Origin: Actinomycetes bacterium
GTDB taxonomy: Bacteria; Actinomycetota; Actinomycetes; Mycobacteriales; Micromonosporaceae
Length of the DNA stretch: 18,659 bases
Reading direction: 5' to 3'
Assembly (NCBI GenBank): GCA_021793335.1
Contig: JAJYSW010000035.1
Location: 1-18,659, forward strand
Shown here: positions 7,265 to 13,904 of the stretch, in pieces
How the letters are laid out: each line of letters starts with the position of its first letter
Numbering within the stretch: position 1 is the first letter of the stretch
Program-made: the position numbers and the translations under genes
Notes under the pieces: model-generated
Database searches by the model: none
What the model saw: only the letters and a program-made list of their open reading frames with translations
Told to the model about the DNA's origin: nothing

Positions 7265-7276
7265 GCTACAAGCCTA
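7265..7276 (-). promoter_or_regulatory. Putative -10 box for a leaderless hisD transcript
   Basis: TAGGCT (7271-7276, minus strand; fits TANNNT) is followed by six bases and then the hisD GTG, the spacing expected if transcription starts at the start codon. No good -35 is visible (the nearest candidates, TTCGCG or GTTCGC, are weak), and no AGGAGG-like sequence precedes the start. Confidence 0.5.
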
Positions 7277-7309
7277 GTTGGCGCGGATCGGAGCGCGAAC
7301 GGCATACCG

Positions 7310-8041
7310 CTATTCGGGAACGTCCGACCGAAGACTGGGCCGACGTGACCAACCTGCGCACACGGTGTAAGCGAACACGGCGGCAAGCGCCATCACGCCG
7401 AGGGCCCCCAGCTGGAGCGATGCGAGCGCGGCCGTGAAGTCGCCCGCTTCGAGCGCGCCCCAGGCCGCGGCGGGGTCGAGCGCGACGTACAGGACCGATG
7501 GCGGGCGCCACATGTGGGAGCCGGGCGGGGCGGCGCGGGCGGCCTCCCAGAACGCCTCCCACTCGGCTCGGCCGATGCGCCAGGCCACGACCTGGCAGGC
7601 GACCGACCCGACCACGAGGCCGAGCATGACGACCGGGCCGCGCCGCCCGCGCATGGCGGCCCAGGCGGTGATCGCGGCGGCGATGCCGAGGACCAGCCCC
7701 ATGGCGGCGAAGACCAGGTCGGCTTGGATGTAGCCCTCGGGATAGGTCTCGACGGTGTACCAGCCGCCTTCGACGGTGACGTATTCGACTCTGGGCGTGA
7801 TGAGCTGCCACAGCATCGCGAAGGGGAAGCCGAGCGCGGTGAGGACCACGGCGAGCCCGCCGGAGGCCAGCAGGTCGCGCCCGAGGGTGCGGTCCCGGCG
7901 CGGCCGACCGGCCGGCGAGGCGCCGCCTTCGCTCGTCGGGGCGACGGCGGCGCCGGGCAGCTCGGGGTCGGCGTCCGGGGCATCGTCGGGGAGGGCCTCG
8001 GCGGGACGGAGTTCGGCGGTGCGCTCGACGTCGTCTGTCAC
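7310..8041 (-). CDS. Actinobacterial four-helix membrane protein (DUF2567-like?)
   Basis: This 243-aa protein begins with a roughly 60-residue acidic, Pro/Ala-rich tail and an RPRRDR stretch, followed by four predicted membrane segments: LLASGGLAVVLTALGFPFAM, then about LVFAAMGLVLGIAAAITAWA, PVVMLGLVVGSVACQVVAW and LGALGVMALAAVFAYTVCAG. An extracellular-type loop after helix 1 contains YVTVEGGWYTVETYPEGYI. The layout resembles actinobacterial membrane proteins of the DUF2567 type, but this is from memory and uncertain. The GTG at 8041 is preferred over an in-frame GTG at 8077 because CAGGA lies about 10 nt upstream and the extra residues look non-coding. It stands 45 bp before hisD and 57 bp after the ATPase gene. 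Its function is unknown. Confidence 0.7.
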   Translation of the reverse strand: MTDDVERTAELRPAEALPDDAPDADPELPGAAVAPTSEGGASPAGRPRRDRTLGRDLLASGGLAVVLTALGFPFAMLWQLITPRVEYVTVEGGWYTVETYPEGYIQADLVFAAMGLVLGIAAAITAWAAMRGRRGPVVMLGLVVGSVACQVVAWRIGRAEWEAFWEAARAAPPGSHMWRPPSVLYVALDPAAAWGALEAGDFTAALASLQLGALGVMALAAVFAYTVCAGWSRRPSLRSDVPE

Positions 8042-8098
8042 GCCGACGATCCTGCCACAGCGCCGGAACGGCCCCACGGCCGCCGAAGTCCCCGGTTC

Positions 8099-9193
8099 TC
8101 AGAGGCCGTCGACGATGACCGCGGCGGCCTCGTACCAGGCGTTCCTGGTGGCGGGCCGCAGCGAGGAGAATTCGATCTTGGCCCCCGGTTCCAATGCCGG
8201 GTCGTAGGGCACGACGGCGACCGCGCGAGTGCGGGACTCGAAATGCTTGCGGAGGTCCGCCAGGAGCGGCCCGGCGTTCGGCGTGGGCATCGACAGGAGC
8301 GTCACGGCGTCCTGGACGAGGTGCTCGTAGCCGTTCCCTTCGAGCAGGTCGAGCATCCAGTCCGCGGAGAACGCGGCGTCCTCACGGGGGACGGTGGTCA
8401 CGACGAGCCGGTCCACCGAGGCGACGACGGTGCGCCAGTTGGCGGACTCGACGTTGTTGCCGGTGTCGATGCAGACGACCTGGTGGGTGCGGGTGAGGAT
8501 GTCGAGCACCCGCAGGACCGTGGTCGGATCGAGCTGACGCTGGAGTTTGGGGTCCTCGTCTCCGGCGAGGACGTCGAAGGAGCCGTCCGCGGCGTGGCGG
8601 AGGAACTCATCGAGGTGCTCGGGCAGGTGCACGCCGGCCGCTTCGACCTCGCTCAGGTGCTCGACGAGGTGGCGAATGGTGCGCCCGTGCCGGGCGGATC
8701 CGGCGCGCAGGCCCAGGGTGCCGCGAAGTTCGTTGTCGTCCCAGGCGATCACGCCGCCTTTGCGGGCGGTGCCGAGGGCCGCGGAGGCGAGCACCGTGGC
8801 GGTGGTCTTGTGGACGCCGCCCTTGGGGTTGATGAACGCGATGACCTGGCTGCGGCCGAGGTCGCGGCGCAGGCGTTCCAGTGTGGCCGGGTGGGGCCCG
8901 GCCTCGGCGGCGGCCCGGTGTCGGACGGCGGTCGGTGGGAGTCCTCGCGGCGTCTGCGGGGGTGTCTGGTTGGGGGGCGTGTGGTACGGCAGCTGCTGTG
9001 GCACGGAGCGGCGTCCGACCGAGGGAGCGGAGGACGGCGGCGCCGAAGGCGCGACCGGCGGGGAGGCGTACGATTCGCGCGGCGGCGGTGTCGGCGTCTG
9101 CTGCGCCCCGCCTCGGCCGCGTCCTCGCCCCAGCAAACCACGCCACCGGGACCCTGAATCCGAGCGTTCGCTCCACGCTTCCGGTGAACCCAC
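8099..9193 (-). CDS. ParA/MinD-like ATPase with proline-rich N-terminus
   Basis: This 364-aa protein of the SIMIBI class has a disordered Pro/Ser/Arg-rich N-terminal third (residues 1 to about 105) and a ParA/MinD-type ATPase domain. The deviant Walker A is INPKGGVHKTT (121-131), with signature Lys124 and Lys129; the Walker A' region is GGVIAWDDNELRGTLGLR (146-163), and Walker B is VVCIDTGNN with Asp243. The combination resembles the EspI-like and chromosome-partitioning-like proteins of actinobacteria, yet there is no parB, parS or ESX gene nearby. The GTG at 9193 is chosen because GAGGAGG lies 7 nt upstream; a TTG two codons earlier has no room for a binding site. A 269-bp gap precedes it. 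It probably does positional or dynamic work at the membrane or nucleoid; the target is unknown. Confidence 0.82.
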   Translation of the reverse strand: MGSPEAWSERSDSGSRWRGLLGRGRGRGGAQQTPTPPPRESYASPPVAPSAPPSSAPSVGRRSVPQQLPYHTPPNQTPPQTPRGLPPTAVRHRAAAEAGPHPATLERLRRDLGRSQVIAFINPKGGVHKTTATVLASAALGTARKGGVIAWDDNELRGTLGLRAGSARHGRTIRHLVEHLSEVEAAGVHLPEHLDEFLRHAADGSFDVLAGDEDPKLQRQLDPTTVLRVLDILTRTHQVVCIDTGNNVESANWRTVVASVDRLVVTTVPREDAAFSADWMLDLLEGNGYEHLVQDAVTLLSMPTPNAGPLLADLRKHFESRTRAVAVVPYDPALEPGAKIEFSSLRPATRNAWYEAAAVIVDGL

Positions 9194-9462
9194 GTGCAAC
9201 CTCCTCTCGGCCGGGCTGAAACGCCGCGCCGCGCCTGTTCGACGGCCGCCGCCCGCGGCTGCGCGAACGCCGGATCGTTCAAGGACGTTCGTGCGGTGCG
9301 GGAGGGAGCCGGCTCGGGGAGGCGAGTGCGCTCCCGTCGCCGACGCCGTCGGTCGGGTCGGCGGGCGTCAGCCGGGGCCGCGCTCCGGGCCCCTCGACAC
9401 CCGACGCCGCCCGGTGCGGTGTTGCTCCGGACGGTCGGTACGGAACCCAGTCTAGTGTCTCC
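9194..9462. other. 269-bp gap between rluD and the ATPase gene
   Basis: I find no gene here. On the minus strand a TANNNT box, TAGACT (9449-9454), lies just after the rluD stop but has no matching -35. A 6-bp GGGGCC/GGCCCC hairpin with an 8-nt loop (9374-9393) may help to end the rluD transcript. The ATPase ribosome binding site is the GAGGAGG at 9200-9208. Confidence 0.4.
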
Positions 9463-10407
9463 TCATTGACCGACCCGCAACCGCGCCAGGGCGGCTTCCA
9501 GATCCTCTGGGTATTCACTCTCGAAGGTGACCGGTCTTCGGGTTCCGGGGTGGACGAATTCGAGCCGGTAGGCGTGCAGCCACTGCCTGGTCAAGCCGAG
9601 CCGCTCGGTCATGGTGGGGTCGGCCCCGTAGGTGGCGTCGCCGACGAGCGGGTGGCCGAGCGCCGAGAAGTGGACACGGATCTGGTGGGTGCGGCCAGTC
9701 TCCAGATCGACGTCCACCAGGGACGCCCCGGGAAAGACCTCGATCGTGTCGTAATGGGTGAGGCTGGGCTTGCCGCCGGCGACGACCGCCCACTTGTAGT
9801 CGTGTCGCGGATGGCGGCCGATCGGCGCGTCGATCGTGCCGGAGAGCGGGTCGGGGTGTCCCCCCACCACGGCGCGGTAGCGTTTGCCGACACGGCGTTC
9901 CTTGAAGGCCCGCTTGAGCTCGGAGTAGGCGCGTTCGCTCTTGGCGACGACCATCAGCCCCGAGGTGCCGACGTCGAGGCGGTGCACGATGCCCTGGCGT
10001 TCGTCGGGCCCGTGGCTGGAGAGTCGGTGCCCGGCGGCGGCGAGACCGCCGGTGACGGTCGGGCCGCTCCAGCCGGGACTGGGGTGGGCGGCGACGCCGA
10101 CGGGTTTATCGACCACGACGATGTCCTCGTCCGAGTGGATCACGCCGAGCCCTTCGACCGGTTCGGCCGCGGCGGCGCGGACGTCCTCCGGCGGCGGCGG
10201 CAGGACCACTTCGAGCCACGATCCGGCGCTGACGCGCTCGGACTTGGTCGCGAAGGCACGGCCGTCGACGGTGACATCGCCATCGGCCACGAGCTCGGCC
10301 GCGACGGTGCGGGACAGGCCCAGCAGCCGCGAGACGACCTGGTCGATGCGCTGCCCCTCGCAGCCTTCGGGGATCGGAAGGGAGCGCGTCGGACGCTCGG
10401 CGATCAC
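9463..10407 (-). CDS. rluD: RluA/RluD family 23S rRNA pseudouridine synthase
   Basis: This enzyme isomerises uridine to pseudouridine in large-subunit rRNA. The 314-aa protein has an N-terminal S4 RNA-binding domain (QRIDQVVSRLLGLSR through VTVDGR, about residues 19-66) followed by the catalytic domain, with catalytic Asp145 in the motif GIVHRLDVGTSGLMVVAKS (139-157). Further family blocks are VVVDKPVGVAAHPS (97-110), GRTHQIRVHF and HPLVGDATYG. The GTG start overlaps the lspA TGA by four bases (GTGA) and has GGAGG 7 nt upstream, so it is coupled to lspA. The lspA-rluD pair is widespread in bacteria. The exact uridines modified cannot be read from sequence. Confidence 0.93.
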   Translation of the reverse strand: MIAERPTRSLPIPEGCEGQRIDQVVSRLLGLSRTVAAELVADGDVTVDGRAFATKSERVSAGSWLEVVLPPPPEDVRAAAAEPVEGLGVIHSDEDIVVVDKPVGVAAHPSPGWSGPTVTGGLAAAGHRLSSHGPDERQGIVHRLDVGTSGLMVVAKSERAYSELKRAFKERRVGKRYRAVVGGHPDPLSGTIDAPIGRHPRHDYKWAVVAGGKPSLTHYDTIEVFPGASLVDVDLETGRTHQIRVHFSALGHPLVGDATYGADPTMTERLGLTRQWLHAYRLEFVHPGTRRPVTFESEYPEDLEAALARLRVGQ

Positions 10408-11051
10408 CGCGGGCCCTCCTTCGACGAATCCTTGCGGGCGGCGGCGCGCGCGGCCGGCGAGAATCCGTGCCCGGTGAGTTCGAGGGCGACGATGAGGACG
10501 ACGCCGCACACCAGCGCGGAGTCGGCCAGGTTGAAGATCGGGAAGGCCCGGCCGTAGGGCTCGAACACGCTGATGAAGTCGACGACGTGGCCCAGGCCGA
10601 TGCCCGAATCGGTGAAGAAGCCGCCCAGTCCGCCGTCGAACCATTGCGAGGGCGTCGAGGGCGCGCGCAGCACGCGGTCGACGAGGTTGCCCGCCGCTCC
10701 GCCGAGGACCAGGCCGATGGCCACCGCCCACATCGGGTAGACGATCTTGCGCGCCAAGAGTATGAGGAAGACGACCACGACCGAGGCGATGATCGCCAGA
10801 ATCCAGGTGTAGTCGGTGGCGATGCTGAACGCCGCGCCCGGGTTGCGGGTGAGGCTGAGGTGGACCAGGCCCCCGAGGATGCGGACCGGCTCGGCCGGGT
10901 CGAGCCGGTCGACCGCCAGGATCTTCGTGAACTGGTCGAGCGCGATCGCGGCGGCCGCTATGAGGTAGGCGGCCACCGCCAACGCAGCTCGTCGCCGCGG
11001 GGCGCGGTCATCGGGATCGGGGGTGTCGTCTCGCTCCGGTCGACCGGCCAT
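10404..11051 (-). CDS. lspA: Lipoprotein signal peptidase (signal peptidase II)
   Basis: This inner-membrane aspartyl protease removes signal peptides from prolipoproteins. The 215-aa protein has four membrane segments and both catalytic aspartates: Asp125 in GGAAGNLVDR and Asp177 in FPIFNLADSAL. LTRNPGAAFS (68-77) is the family signature of the first periplasmic loop. Between GNLVDR and HVVDFI there is an extra stretch of about 25 residues (APSTPSQWFDGGLGGFFTD and following), longer than in relatives I recall. The ATG at 11051 has no ribosome binding site. An in-frame CTG at 11081, overlapping the dksA stop and preceded by GGAGGAG, may be the true start and would add 10 residues (LSEDTQPDTA). 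Confidence 0.93.
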   Translation of the reverse strand: MAGRPERDDTPDPDDRAPRRRAALAVAAYLIAAAAIALDQFTKILAVDRLDPAEPVRILGGLVHLSLTRNPGAAFSIATDYTWILAIIASVVVVFLILLARKIVYPMWAVAIGLVLGGAAGNLVDRVLRAPSTPSQWFDGGLGGFFTDSGIGLGHVVDFISVFEPYGRAFPIFNLADSALVCGVVLIVALELTGHGFSPAARAAARKDSSKEGPR

Positions 11052-11077
11052 GGCGGTGTCGGGCTGCGTGTCCTCGC

Positions 11078-11680
11078 TCAGCGTCGCTCCTCCAGCTGTT
11101 TACAACTGACGCAGAGAGTAGCCGACGGGAAGGCGGCCAGACGAGCCGCCGGGATGGGTTTACCGCACTTCTCACAGATGCCGTAGTCGCCGTCGTCGAG
11201 ACGGTCGAGGGCGCGGCTGACCTGCCGAATGCGCTCGGATATGGCGTTGGCCACCGATACCTCGTGCTCGTGCTCGACGGTCTTGGAACCCGAGTCGACC
11301 TGGTCGTCGCCGGCCGTGTCGGAGAGTCGTTCGCGCTGCGCGACGGCGATGGAATCGACGAAGCGCTGTTGCTCTTCGACGAGCTCGTCGAGTCGTTCCT
11401 TGAGGGCGGCGCGGAGTTCGGCCTGTTCGGAGACGGTGCGGATCGGCGATTCGTCGGTTTCGGCGGTGGCCGGAGTCGTCTGGTTCACGGTCGGCTTCAC
11501 GACTTTCTCCCCAGGAGCATGAGCGGTGGCCTTCTTGGCCGTTCTCTTGGCGGTCTCCTCAGCCGCGGCCTGTTTCGTCGCGTCTTCGGCGACACGCTGC
11601 TTCTTGGCGGTCTGCTTCGCCGGTTTCTTGGCCGCTTTCTTCTTCGCGGCCGACTGTTCGGTCTTCTTGGATGCGCTCAT
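11078..11680 (-). CDS. DksA/TraR-type C4 zinc-finger protein with lysine-rich N-terminus
   Basis: This 200-aa member of the DksA/TraR family acts on RNA polymerase through its secondary channel in well-studied relatives. The C-terminal zinc finger is complete: CEKC (169-172) and CVSC (190-193) separated by 17 residues. The preceding helical region (about 82-165) contains DDQVD (125-129), resembling the acidic DxxD tip of DksA, and the EHEHEVSVANAISERIRQVSRALDRLDDGDYG run. Residues 1 to about 60 are very Lys/Ala-rich (AAKKKAAKKPAKQTAKK), like histone H1 or actinobacterial nucleoid proteins, suggesting nucleic-acid contact. The ATG start has AGAGG 7 nt upstream. A strong promoter at 11895-11923 gives a long structured leader, and a small upstream ORF ends on the start codon. 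Confidence 0.88.
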   Translation of the reverse strand: MSASKKTEQSAAKKKAAKKPAKQTAKKQRVAEDATKQAAAEETAKRTAKKATAHAPGEKVVKPTVNQTTPATAETDESPIRTVSEQAELRAALKERLDELVEEQQRFVDSIAVAQRERLSDTAGDDQVDSGSKTVEHEHEVSVANAISERIRQVSRALDRLDDGDYGICEKCGKPIPAARLAAFPSATLCVSCKQLEERR

Positions 11681-11793
11681 GACGGGCCTCTGGAGGGGTG
11701 TGTCGGAGTCGGTTCCGGCCGGAACCGGGCGGCGGCCCGCGCGTTTGCATGCGGTTGCTCCCCGGCCGTGCTCGGGGCGGCGGCGTTCGGCAT
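11677..11793 (-). CDS. Possible 38-aa upstream ORF coupled to the dksA-like gene
   Basis: An ATG at 11793 preceded by GGGGAG (5-nt spacer) opens a 38-codon frame whose TGA overlaps the ATG of the DksA-like gene by four bases (ATGA). Most codons end in G or C. The product is Pro/Ala/Arg-rich (starts MPNAAAPSTAGEQPH) and matches nothing I know. A second in-frame ATG at 11820 would give 47 residues, and its possible binding site lies in a hairpin. It may be a leader peptide or simply a chance frame. Confidence 0.4.
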   Translation of the reverse strand: MPNAAAPSTAGEQPHANARAAARFRPEPTPTHPSRGPS

Positions 11794-11818
11794 CGTGGCT
11801 CCCCAGTTCGCGTACCTC

Positions 11819-11882
11819 ATGATGCCTCGTCAAGACGAGGATCATGCGCGGCGCGACCCTTTGGAGGGGACGCGCGCCGCGC
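11819..11882 (-). promoter_or_regulatory. Two tandem hairpins in the dksA-like gene leader
   Basis: Just downstream of the predicted transcription start lie two inverted repeats. GCGCGGCGCG (11846-11855) pairs perfectly with CGCGCCGCGC (11873-11882), with an inner CCCT/AGGG stem. CCTCGTC (11825-11831) pairs perfectly with GACGAGG (11834-11840), and the stem extends through ATGAT/ATCAT past one bulged base (11819-11845). They could form a structured 5' leader that affects expression or RNA stability. No known riboswitch class is recognised. Confidence 0.5.
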
Positions 11883-11894
11883 AATTAAGCACAC

Positions 11895-11923
11895 AGGATA
11901 CGCAAGACCCGCAAGCTGGTCAA
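11895..11923 (-). promoter_or_regulatory. Sigma-70-type promoter of the dksA-lspA-rluD unit
   Basis: On the minus strand, TTGACC (11918-11923) and TATCCT (11895-11900) are separated by exactly 17 nt, close to the consensus of the principal sigma factor. Transcription would start near 11888, giving a leader of about 208 nt before the DksA-like ATG. This is the best promoter match in the window and very likely serves the dksA-lspA-rluD unit. Confidence 0.75.
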
Positions 11924-11960
11924 TTACTTCGGGAACTTGTGTCCGGACGCTGCGTGTGCA

Positions 11961-12575
11961 TCAGCGCCCGGCTACGGGGGCCATGAGCAGGCGCGCGGCC
12001 GGTTCGCACAGGGCGCACGGGGAGAATCCCAGTTCGAGAGCCTCGACGACGGCGAGCGGCTCGTGATCGCGGCCCACCAGGTGGACGCAGCTCGCGTCAT
12101 GGAAGCGGGGGCGGCCGTCCACCACGGCGACCTCGGCGTCCAGCCGCATGAGTGCAGCGGCCTCGACACTGCTCAAGCGCTGCTGGGCGGGTTCGTCACC
12201 GGTGTCCAGAGGATCGGCGGCGTGCGCCGCCCGAGTCCCGCCGCTTCTGCGCCGCGGCGGCGTCTCGAACCTGAGTTCGAGCTCGCGGTCGATCGCGTAG
12301 TCGGTGGGTTCGAAGACGCGTCCGGCGACGACGGGCATCTCGATGGTCGGTGCATCGTTGATCCCGATCCGGGTGAGCTCCTGAGTGTCATCGGCGGCCG
12401 GGCGGCGGCCGGAGGACGGGCGCCGAGCGCCGCTGCGTACCCCGATGTAGAGCGCCACGCCGGCTGCCAGACTCGTCGCGATCGACGAGATGAGCAGGTG
12501 GTCGTTGCCGGTGATCAGGCCGATGGCCAGCAAGACCGCCGCAGTGACGAGGATCAGCAGGCTGCTGACGATCAC
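11961..12575 (-). CDS. Membrane-anchored protein with C-terminal H/C..CxxC metal-binding-like module
   Basis: This 204-aa protein has two N-terminal membrane helices (about 3-20 and 27-45), a polar linker (about 48-135) and a compact C-terminal module. That module reads VVDGRPRFH (151-159), Cys163, VGRD (167-170), then ALELGFSPCALC with Cys187 and Cys190. The H-x3-C ... C-x2-C spacing suggests a zinc- or other metal-binding fold like that of short Ada-type or treble-clef domains. I do not recognise a named family, though similar proteins seem to occur in actinomycetes. The GTG start has GGGAGG about 7 nt upstream. It sits between divIVA and the DksA-like gene, where ileS is found in Streptomyces. 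The helix arrangement would place the module in the cytoplasm, but this is inferred. Confidence 0.72.
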   Translation of the reverse strand: MIVSSLLILVTAAVLLAIGLITGNDHLLISSIATSLAAGVALYIGVRSGARRPSSGRRPAADDTQELTRIGINDAPTIEMPVVAGRVFEPTDYAIDRELELRFETPPRRRSGGTRAAHAADPLDTGDEPAQQRLSSVEAAALMRLDAEVAVVDGRPRFHDASCVHLVGRDHEPLAVVEALELGFSPCALCEPAARLLMAPVAGR

Positions 12576-12884
12576 GAGTCGCCTCCCAGGCGCGAGCGGT
12601 CTCCGCCTCTCGCGCAGTCGTTGAACGCATGCGTGGCGGTGAGGGCGCTTCGGCGCGGCCCGCGAGCCGGAAGCCGGAGCGGCACCCTCACCTGCTCACT
12701 CATGCCTAACGAGGCGATGCCCGTTCAGGTTATGGCCTGGAACGGGCCATGCGAGGGGCAGGGAGGACTCGTCCACGCACGCCGGGAAGATCGGCCGGTC
12801 GGCGGCGCTGTGTGCTCACAGCCGTCGGCTCGCCCTCGCGAGATGGGAACACGGGTGCCCACGGCGCGGGGAGGTGTTCGAAGC
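12576..12884. other. 309-bp gap between divIVA and the CxxC membrane protein gene
   Basis: No coding region is supported. The gap contains several inverted repeats: GGTGAGGG (12638-12645) with CCCTCACC (12685-12692), extended by a few pairs past one mismatch; ATGGCC/GGCCAT (12732-12750); GCTGTG/CACAGC with a TGCT loop (12807-12822), about 60 bases after the divIVA stop; and the palindrome ACGCATGCGT (12625-12634). The hairpin nearest divIVA may be a terminator; the long one lies in the leader of the next gene. No promoter of good quality was found. Confidence 0.45.
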
Positions 12885-13826
12885 TCACCCTCGGGCGCCG
12901 GGAAGACTGGCGAAACCGCCGCGGACGGCGTTGTTGCCGGTCCTCTCGTTCTCGACGGACTCGTCGACGACCTCGAAGATCTCCTCTTCCGCGGTCGCCT
13001 GCTGACCGTTGAGGTCGCGCAGCTGGCTCTCCAGGTAGAGCTTCAGCCTCGTGCGGTACTCGCGCTCGAAGGTCTTGAGCTCTTCGATGTGCTTGAGCAG
13101 GGAGGAACGCTTGCTCTCCAGGACGCCCATGACCTTCTGGCGCTCCTGCTCGGCCTCGATCTCCAGGCGCTCGGCCTTGTCACGGGCCTGACCCACCAGG
13201 TCCTCGGACTGCGCACGGGCCTCGGTGACCATCGTCTCGGCTTCGCGCTGCGCCTCGGTGACCATCGTCTTGGACTCGCGCTGCGCCTCGGTCATCATCG
13301 ACTGGGCCTCGCGGTGCGCCTCGGTCACCAGCGTGTCGGCCTCCCGACGGGAGTCCTCCAGGTGCTCGTCGGCGGTGCGCTGCGCGACCATGAGCAGTCG
13401 CAGCGCCTCCTGCTCGCCGCCCTGGCCCGCGCCCTCGGGTGCGTTCTGCTGCGGGGCGCGCTGCAACGACACCTGCTGCAGCTGCTGTTCGAGCTGCTGG
13501 GCCTGCTGCTGCGCATTCACCATCTGCTGGTGGGTCGCGTGCAGTTCGGCTTCGAGCTCCTGCATCTGCTGCTCGGCGGCGTGCTTCTCCCGCTGCACTC
13601 GGTCGAGCGCGGCGGCCATCTCGGCGTGGTCGGCGGCTCCGGGGGGAGCACCGGCGCGCAGGCTTTCGATCTGGGCTCGAAGTTCACCGTTCTCATCGCT
13701 GAGGCGGGCGAGCTCTCGCTCCACCTCGTCGAGAAAACCGTCGACCTCGTCCTCGTCGTATCCGCGCTTACCGAGCATGGGTTTCTTGAACGTGACGTTG
13801 TGAACGTCTGCTGGGGTCAGCGGCAT
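12885..13826 (-). CDS. divIVA: DivIVA/Wag31 polar-growth scaffold protein
   Basis: This is the coiled-coil protein that marks poles and directs tip or septal wall growth in actinobacteria (Wag31/DivIVA). It is 313 aa. The N-terminal membrane-binding DivIVA domain is clear: MPLTPADVHNVTFKKP, then GKRGYDEDEVDGFLDEVE (19-36). A Gln-rich coiled coil (about 73-122) and a Gly/Pro linker (about 123-138) precede a second long coiled coil (about 140-275) that contains four 11-residue repeats of the MVTEAQREAET type. The acidic tail is followed by GNNAVRGGFASLPGARG. The ATG start has AAGGAG about 7 nt upstream. A TATGGT box (13870-13875) and a 6-bp hairpin precede it. It lies in its usual place downstream of yggT and sepF. 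Confidence 0.96.
   Translation of the reverse strand: MPLTPADVHNVTFKKPMLGKRGYDEDEVDGFLDEVERELARLSDENGELRAQIESLRAGAPPGAADHAEMAAALDRVQREKHAAEQQMQELEAELHATHQQMVNAQQQAQQLEQQLQQVSLQRAPQQNAPEGAGQGGEQEALRLLMVAQRTADEHLEDSRREADTLVTEAHREAQSMMTEAQRESKTMVTEAQREAETMVTEARAQSEDLVGQARDKAERLEIEAEQERQKVMGVLESKRSSLLKHIEELKTFEREYRTRLKLYLESQLRDLNGQQATAEEEIFEVVDESVENERTGNNAVRGGFASLPGARG
13219..13350 (-). repeat. Four 33-bp tandem repeats inside divIVA
   Basis: Four imperfect 33-bp units beginning at about 13219, 13252, 13285 and 13318 (each starting GCCTCGGT on the plus strand) encode 11-residue units with the pattern TEAxREAxxMV, protein residues about 159-202. Eleven-residue periodicity suits a coiled coil, so unit number could vary without breaking the helix. 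Confidence 0.85.
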
Positions 13827-13845
13827 TCGAAACTCCTTCTCATTT

Positions 13846-13875
13846 CCCTGGCGACCAGGGCCACTCGACACCATA
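13846..13875 (-). promoter_or_regulatory. Possible divIVA promoter and 5' hairpin
   Basis: On the minus strand TATGGT (13870-13875) fits the TANNNT -10 pattern, without a recognisable -35. It is followed by a perfect CCCTGG/CCAGGG hairpin with a 3-nt loop (13846-13860), which would sit at the very 5' end of the mRNA, before the AAGGAG ribosome binding site. Confidence 0.4.
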
Positions 13876-13904
13876 ACCGGGTCGCGCAGCACCCCCCGCC
13901 GCCG

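Noticed and set aside
6266..7348. A long plus-strand frame antisense to hisD
   Set aside because: The Gly/Asp/Val-rich composition is the mirror of hisD codon bias, and there is no family match.
11078..11884. Extended 268-aa version of the DksA-like protein
   Set aside because: The extra residues read through a hairpin-rich leader, begin at a TTG without a binding site, and are unlike the family; the ATG at 11680 has AGAGG.
12576..12884. Possible ileS-type T-box leader, since ileS usually lies here
   Set aside because: Only an AGGGTGCCGC run (minus strand, 12679-12688) vaguely recalls the T-box motif; the UGGNACCGCG core, the specifier loop and an aminoacyl-tRNA synthetase gene are all absent.
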